Source: JACVRW01 sp035705985
Lineage (GTDB): Bacteria; Actinomycetota; Thermoleophilia; Solirubrobacterales; Thermoleophilaceae
Direction: 5' to 3'
DNA: 7,831 nucleotides
Assembly: GCA_035705985.1 (NCBI GenBank)
Contig: DASSVP010000016.1
Location: forward strand, 1 to 7,831
In this document: positions 6,213-7,831 of the stretch, one piece after another
Position numbering within the stretch: position 1 is the stretch's first letter
Layout: every line of letters begins with the position of its first letter
The notes under the pieces: model-generated
Told to the model about the DNA's origin: nothing
The model's database searches: none
Seen by the model: the letters and a program-made list of their open reading frames with translations, nothing else
Position numbers and translations under genes: made by a program

Positions 6213-6218
6213 ACCCTA
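6213..6218 (-). promoter_or_regulatory. Putative -10 of the SDR gene
   Basis: Read on the minus strand, TAGGGT (6218 to 6213) fits TANNNT and ends 8 bases before ATG 6204. Transcription would begin within about two bases of the start codon, so the mRNA could be leaderless. No purine-rich Shine-Dalgarno is present, which agrees. A weak TTCGAG lies about 16 bases upstream. Confidence 0.35.
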
Positions 6219-6230
6219 ACCGAGCGTGTG

Positions 6231-6236
6231 TAGCCT
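6231..6236 (+). promoter_or_regulatory. Putative -10 of the rhodanese gene, leaderless type
   Basis: TAGCCT fits TANNNT and ends 7 bases before GTG 6244, the distance at which transcription would begin on the start codon itself. No Shine-Dalgarno is seen. This element is the main reason for preferring GTG 6244 over GTG 6226, which would lie upstream of the promoter. Confidence 0.35.
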
Positions 6237-6243
6237 CGAATGC

Positions 6244-6582
6244 GTGGCGGTAGCACCGGAGGACCTCTCGCCCGCTCGTGTCGCCGAGCTCATGCGCGCC
6301 GGCTCCGCGCAGGTCGTGGACGTGCGCGAGCCCGACGAGCGTGAAGCGGGCCGCATTCCGGACGACACATCGCACATCGAGCTGGACAGGCTGGCCGAGG
6401 AGGCGGGCTCGCTGGACCGCGAGCGCCCGGTCGTGTTCTACTGCCGCTCGGGGAGCCGGTCCGCGATGGCGGCGCAGGCGTTCGCGGCAGCCGGCTTCGA
6501 CGCGCACAACCTCGAGGGCGGGCTGGAGGCATGGGTCGCCGACGGCCTGCCGCTCGAGCCGGCCGACGGCCGCGTGGCCTGA
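6244..6582 (+). CDS. Single-domain rhodanese-like sulfurtransferase
   Basis: From GTG 6244 the product has 112 residues, the size of a stand-alone rhodanese domain (GlpE/PspE class). It follows the family layout: an N-terminal helix (SPARVAELM), then VVDVREPDEREAGRIP (24-39, the conserved D-V-R-E segment), then strand PVVFYC, ending in the active-site loop C67-R-S-G-S-R-S73, and the C-terminal LEGGLEAW motif. C67 would carry the persulfide, and the six-residue CRSGSR loop is that of sulfur-transferring rhodaneses. The usual GHIPGAxHIP is altered to GRIPDDTSHIEL. It is predicted cytosolic with no signal peptide. Donor and acceptor are unknown; it could serve sulfur trafficking or thiosulfate/cyanide handling. 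GTG 6226 would add six residues (MCSLEC) not typical of the fold. It converges on the PfkB gene with one base between the stops. Confidence 0.9.
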   Translation: MAVAPEDLSPARVAELMRAGSAQVVDVREPDEREAGRIPDDTSHIELDRLAEEAGSLDRERPVVFYCRSGSRSAMAAQAFAAAGFDAHNLEGGLEAWVADGLPLEPADGRVA

Positions 6583-6583
6583 G

Positions 6584-7420
6584 TCAGAGCGTGAGCTGCC
6601 CCTCGTAGGGCCCGTGGCCCGTGAGGCACGCCGCGCCGCACCGGGCCGCGAGCTCCACCGCCTTCTCGATGCCCCACCCGGCTCCGAGGCCGTAGGTGAG
6701 GCCGGCCGCGAAGCTGTCGCCGGCCCCATAGGAGTCGGCCACGGGGCCGGGCAGCGGCGCCGGCCTCCACTTGCCGCGCTCGCCCGCCGCGGTCTCCCAC
6801 TCGCCGCCGGCGCCGCCGAGCGTGCGCACCACGATCTTCGGCTCGGGATCGAGGTCGCCCCGCCGGTAGACCTCGCCGGGGTCGCGCCCGCTCGACACGA
6901 GCGCGTCCAGCTCCACGTGGGCGTCGGCGAGCGTGTCGAGCCCCCGCGGTGTGGCGACGAGCGTGCGCGCCCGGCGCGCCTGGCGCACGGCCTCGACATC
7001 CCCCGCCGTCAGGTAGACGGCGTCGGTCTCGTCCAGCAGCTCCCAGGCGAGCTCGTCCGCTCCACTCGGACCGAGCCGCGGCCCGAGCACCGTGATGGTC
7101 CGCTCGCCCGGCTCGACGTGCACGAAGGCGCGGCGCTGCGTCTCGGGGCGGAAGCGGCTCTGGACGCTCACCCCGTGCTCGGCCAGCTCCGCGTGGGCGC
7201 GGTGGCCGGTCTCGTCGTCGCCGAAGGCGGTGAACAGCGTGGCCTCGCCCGCGAGCTTCCTCAGCTGCACGGCCGCGACCGCGCCGCCGCCGCCCGGCTC
7301 CTGGAACGTGCGGGTGGCGTGGATGATCTCGCCGGTCCGTGGGACGTGCGGCACCTCCGCGAACTCACACCACTCGACGTGCCCGACCACGGCCACCCGC
7401 ATGGCCGGGGAGCTTGTCAC
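6584..7420 (-). CDS. PfkB/ribokinase-family carbohydrate kinase
   Basis: From GTG 7420 the product has 278 residues, slightly short for a ribokinase-type enzyme (about 300). It opens with strand MRVAVVGHVEW, followed by the PfkB N-terminal glycine signature EPGGGGAVAAVQLRKLAG (41-58). A TLFTAFGDDETG segment follows, as in ribokinases. The second signature is DSYGAGDSFAAGLTYGLG (229-246): GAGD (232-235) forms the anion hole and D235 is the catalytic base. These enzymes phosphorylate a sugar, nucleoside or related alcohol with ATP. The Asn/Asp usually found three positions after the signature glycines is absent (GGGGAVAA), so the substrate may not be a standard hexose or ribose. Alternative ATG 7402 removes six residues and starts exactly at strand 1. 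Neither start has a Shine-Dalgarno; a TAGCGC hexamer six bases before GTG 7420 slightly favours it. Substrate unassigned. Confidence 0.85.
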   Translation of the reverse strand: MTSSPAMRVAVVGHVEWCEFAEVPHVPRTGEIIHATRTFQEPGGGGAVAAVQLRKLAGEATLFTAFGDDETGHRAHAELAEHGVSVQSRFRPETQRRAFVHVEPGERTITVLGPRLGPSGADELAWELLDETDAVYLTAGDVEAVRQARRARTLVATPRGLDTLADAHVELDALVSSGRDPGEVYRRGDLDPEPKIVVRTLGGAGGEWETAAGERGKWRPAPLPGPVADSYGAGDSFAAGLTYGLGAGWGIEKAVELAARCGAACLTGHGPYEGQLTL

Positions 7421-7423
7421 GAC

Positions 7424-7439
7424 CGCGCGCTAGCGTGCG
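7424..7439. promoter_or_regulatory. Palindromic divergent promoter candidate
   Basis: A 16-base near-perfect palindrome (seven of eight pairs match) is centred on T7431/A7432, with the exact core CGCTAGCG. Plus-strand reading gives TAGCGT (7431-7436), nine bases before ATG 7446. Minus-strand reading gives TAGCGC, six bases before GTG 7420. It occupies most of the 25-base gap between two divergent genes, so it could provide the -10 for both or be an operator. Chance is possible. Confidence 0.35.
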
Positions 7440-7445
7440 ACGGCC

Positions 7446-7831
7446 ATGGACGACCCGCTCCGAATCGGCCGCCACGCGGCGATCCCGCTCGGCGAGATCG
7501 AGCTGCGCACGAGCCGCTCGTCCGGGCCGGGCGGCCAGCACGCCAACGTCACGGCCTCGCGCGTGGAGGCGGTGTTCGACGTCGGCGCATCGGGAGCCCT
7601 GACCGAGGAGCAGCGGCAGCGCATCGCGGCCCGGCTCGGGCCCGTGGTGCGCGCGGTCGCCCAGGACACACGCAGCCAGCTGCGGAACCGCGAGCTCGCG
7701 CTCGAGCGCCTGCGCGGCCGGCTCGAGAGCGCCCTGGCGGTGCAGCGGCCGCGGCGGGCGACCAAGCCCACGGCGGCGTCCCGGCGCAGGCGCGCCGAGT
7801 CGAAGCGCCGGCGCGGCGAGCTGAAGCGCTC
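7446..7831 (+). CDS. arfB: ArfB/ICT1-like peptidyl-tRNA hydrolase (3' end cut by window)
   Basis: The frame from ATG 7446 runs off the window after 128 complete codons; ArfB (YaeJ) is about 140 residues, so only a short tail should be missing. The catalytic loop of class-I release-factor domains, SSGPGGQHANVTASRVE, places GGQ at residues 29-31. The preceding GEIELRTSRS and the following strand VEAVFDV match the small GGQ domain of ArfB/ICT1. No codon-recognition domain is present. The last 30 residues are very basic (RPRRATKPTAASRRRR, SKRRR), as expected for the ArfB tail, which enters the empty mRNA channel of ribosomes stalled without a stop codon. Role: release of nascent peptide from non-stop ribosomes. 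It begins 25 bases from the divergent kinase gene. A peptidyl-tRNA hydrolase of another GGQ subfamily is the only serious alternative. Confidence 0.85.
   Translation, partial: MDDPLRIGRHAAIPLGEIELRTSRSSGPGGQHANVTASRVEAVFDVGASGALTEEQRQRIAARLGPVVRAVAQDTRSQLRNRELALERLRGRLESALAVQRPRRATKPTAASRRRRAESKRRRGELKR

Noticed and set aside
6211..6220. AACCCTAAC-like telomere-type motif
   Set aside because: There is a single copy only, and it is better explained as the TAGGGT -10 region of the SDR gene.
6580..6586. TGAGTCA palindrome between rhodanese and kinase genes
   Set aside because: It is simply two facing stop codons (TGA and the complement of TGA) around one base. There is no reason to call it a binding site.
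6205..6999. N-terminal extension of the SDR frame to position 6999 (a fused 578-residue protein)
   Set aside because: The extension lies antisense to the rhodanese and in another frame of the kinase gene, has shadow composition, and the Rossmann motif starts right after the internal ATG 6204.
1..7831. CRISPR arrays, tRNA/rRNA genes, IS ends, riboswitches, phage or defence genes
   Set aside because: Nothing matching any of these was seen on either strand. Nearly all bases are accounted for by ordinary protein genes.

Overview
The window is very GC-rich and almost fully coding, with GTG starts, codons ending in G or C, and long antisense shadow frames. It looks like chromosomal DNA of a high-GC actinobacterium. 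A Thermoleophilia/Solirubrobacterales-type host is my guess from protein flavour; nothing in the sequence proves it. I see no rRNA, tRNA, CRISPR array, insertion sequence, phage gene or attachment site.

Left part (1-4441), all on the + strand. The tail of an unidentified gene overlaps a DUF1152-family protein. A small GNAT acetyltransferase follows. After a 100-base gap holding a strong hairpin and a plausible extended -10 promoter comes a three-gene proton-translocating NAD(P)+ transhydrogenase operon, pntAA-pntAB-pntB. The NAD(H) domain (dI), the first membrane helices and the membrane-plus-NADP(H) part (dII/dIII) are separate polypeptides, as in Rhodospirillum rubrum and Thermus. The cistrons are 3 nt apart and then overlap as GTGA. 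The enzyme would use the proton motive force to make NADPH from NADH.

Right part (4458-7831): six single-gene units whose strand alternates at every gene. They are a short RemA/DUF370-like protein (-), a strongly acidic, probably disordered protein of unknown function (+), a classical short-chain dehydrogenase (-), a single-domain rhodanese (+), a PfkB/ribokinase-family kinase (-) and an ArfB-like GGQ peptidyl-tRNA hydrolase cut by the window end (+). Convergent junctions are 16 nt, a 4-bp overlap and 1 nt. Divergent junctions are about 56, 39 and 25 nt. Several starts lie 6-9 nt after a TANNNT-like hexamer, suggesting leaderless or nearly leaderless mRNAs.

The genes look like ordinary housekeeping and accessory metabolism. 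I found no convincing new multi-gene system. The most worthwhile points are the acidic protein with its central aromatic/histidine-bearing segment, the compact RemA-like protein beside it, the position of the transhydrogenase proton-channel histidine, and the symmetric divergent promoter regions.
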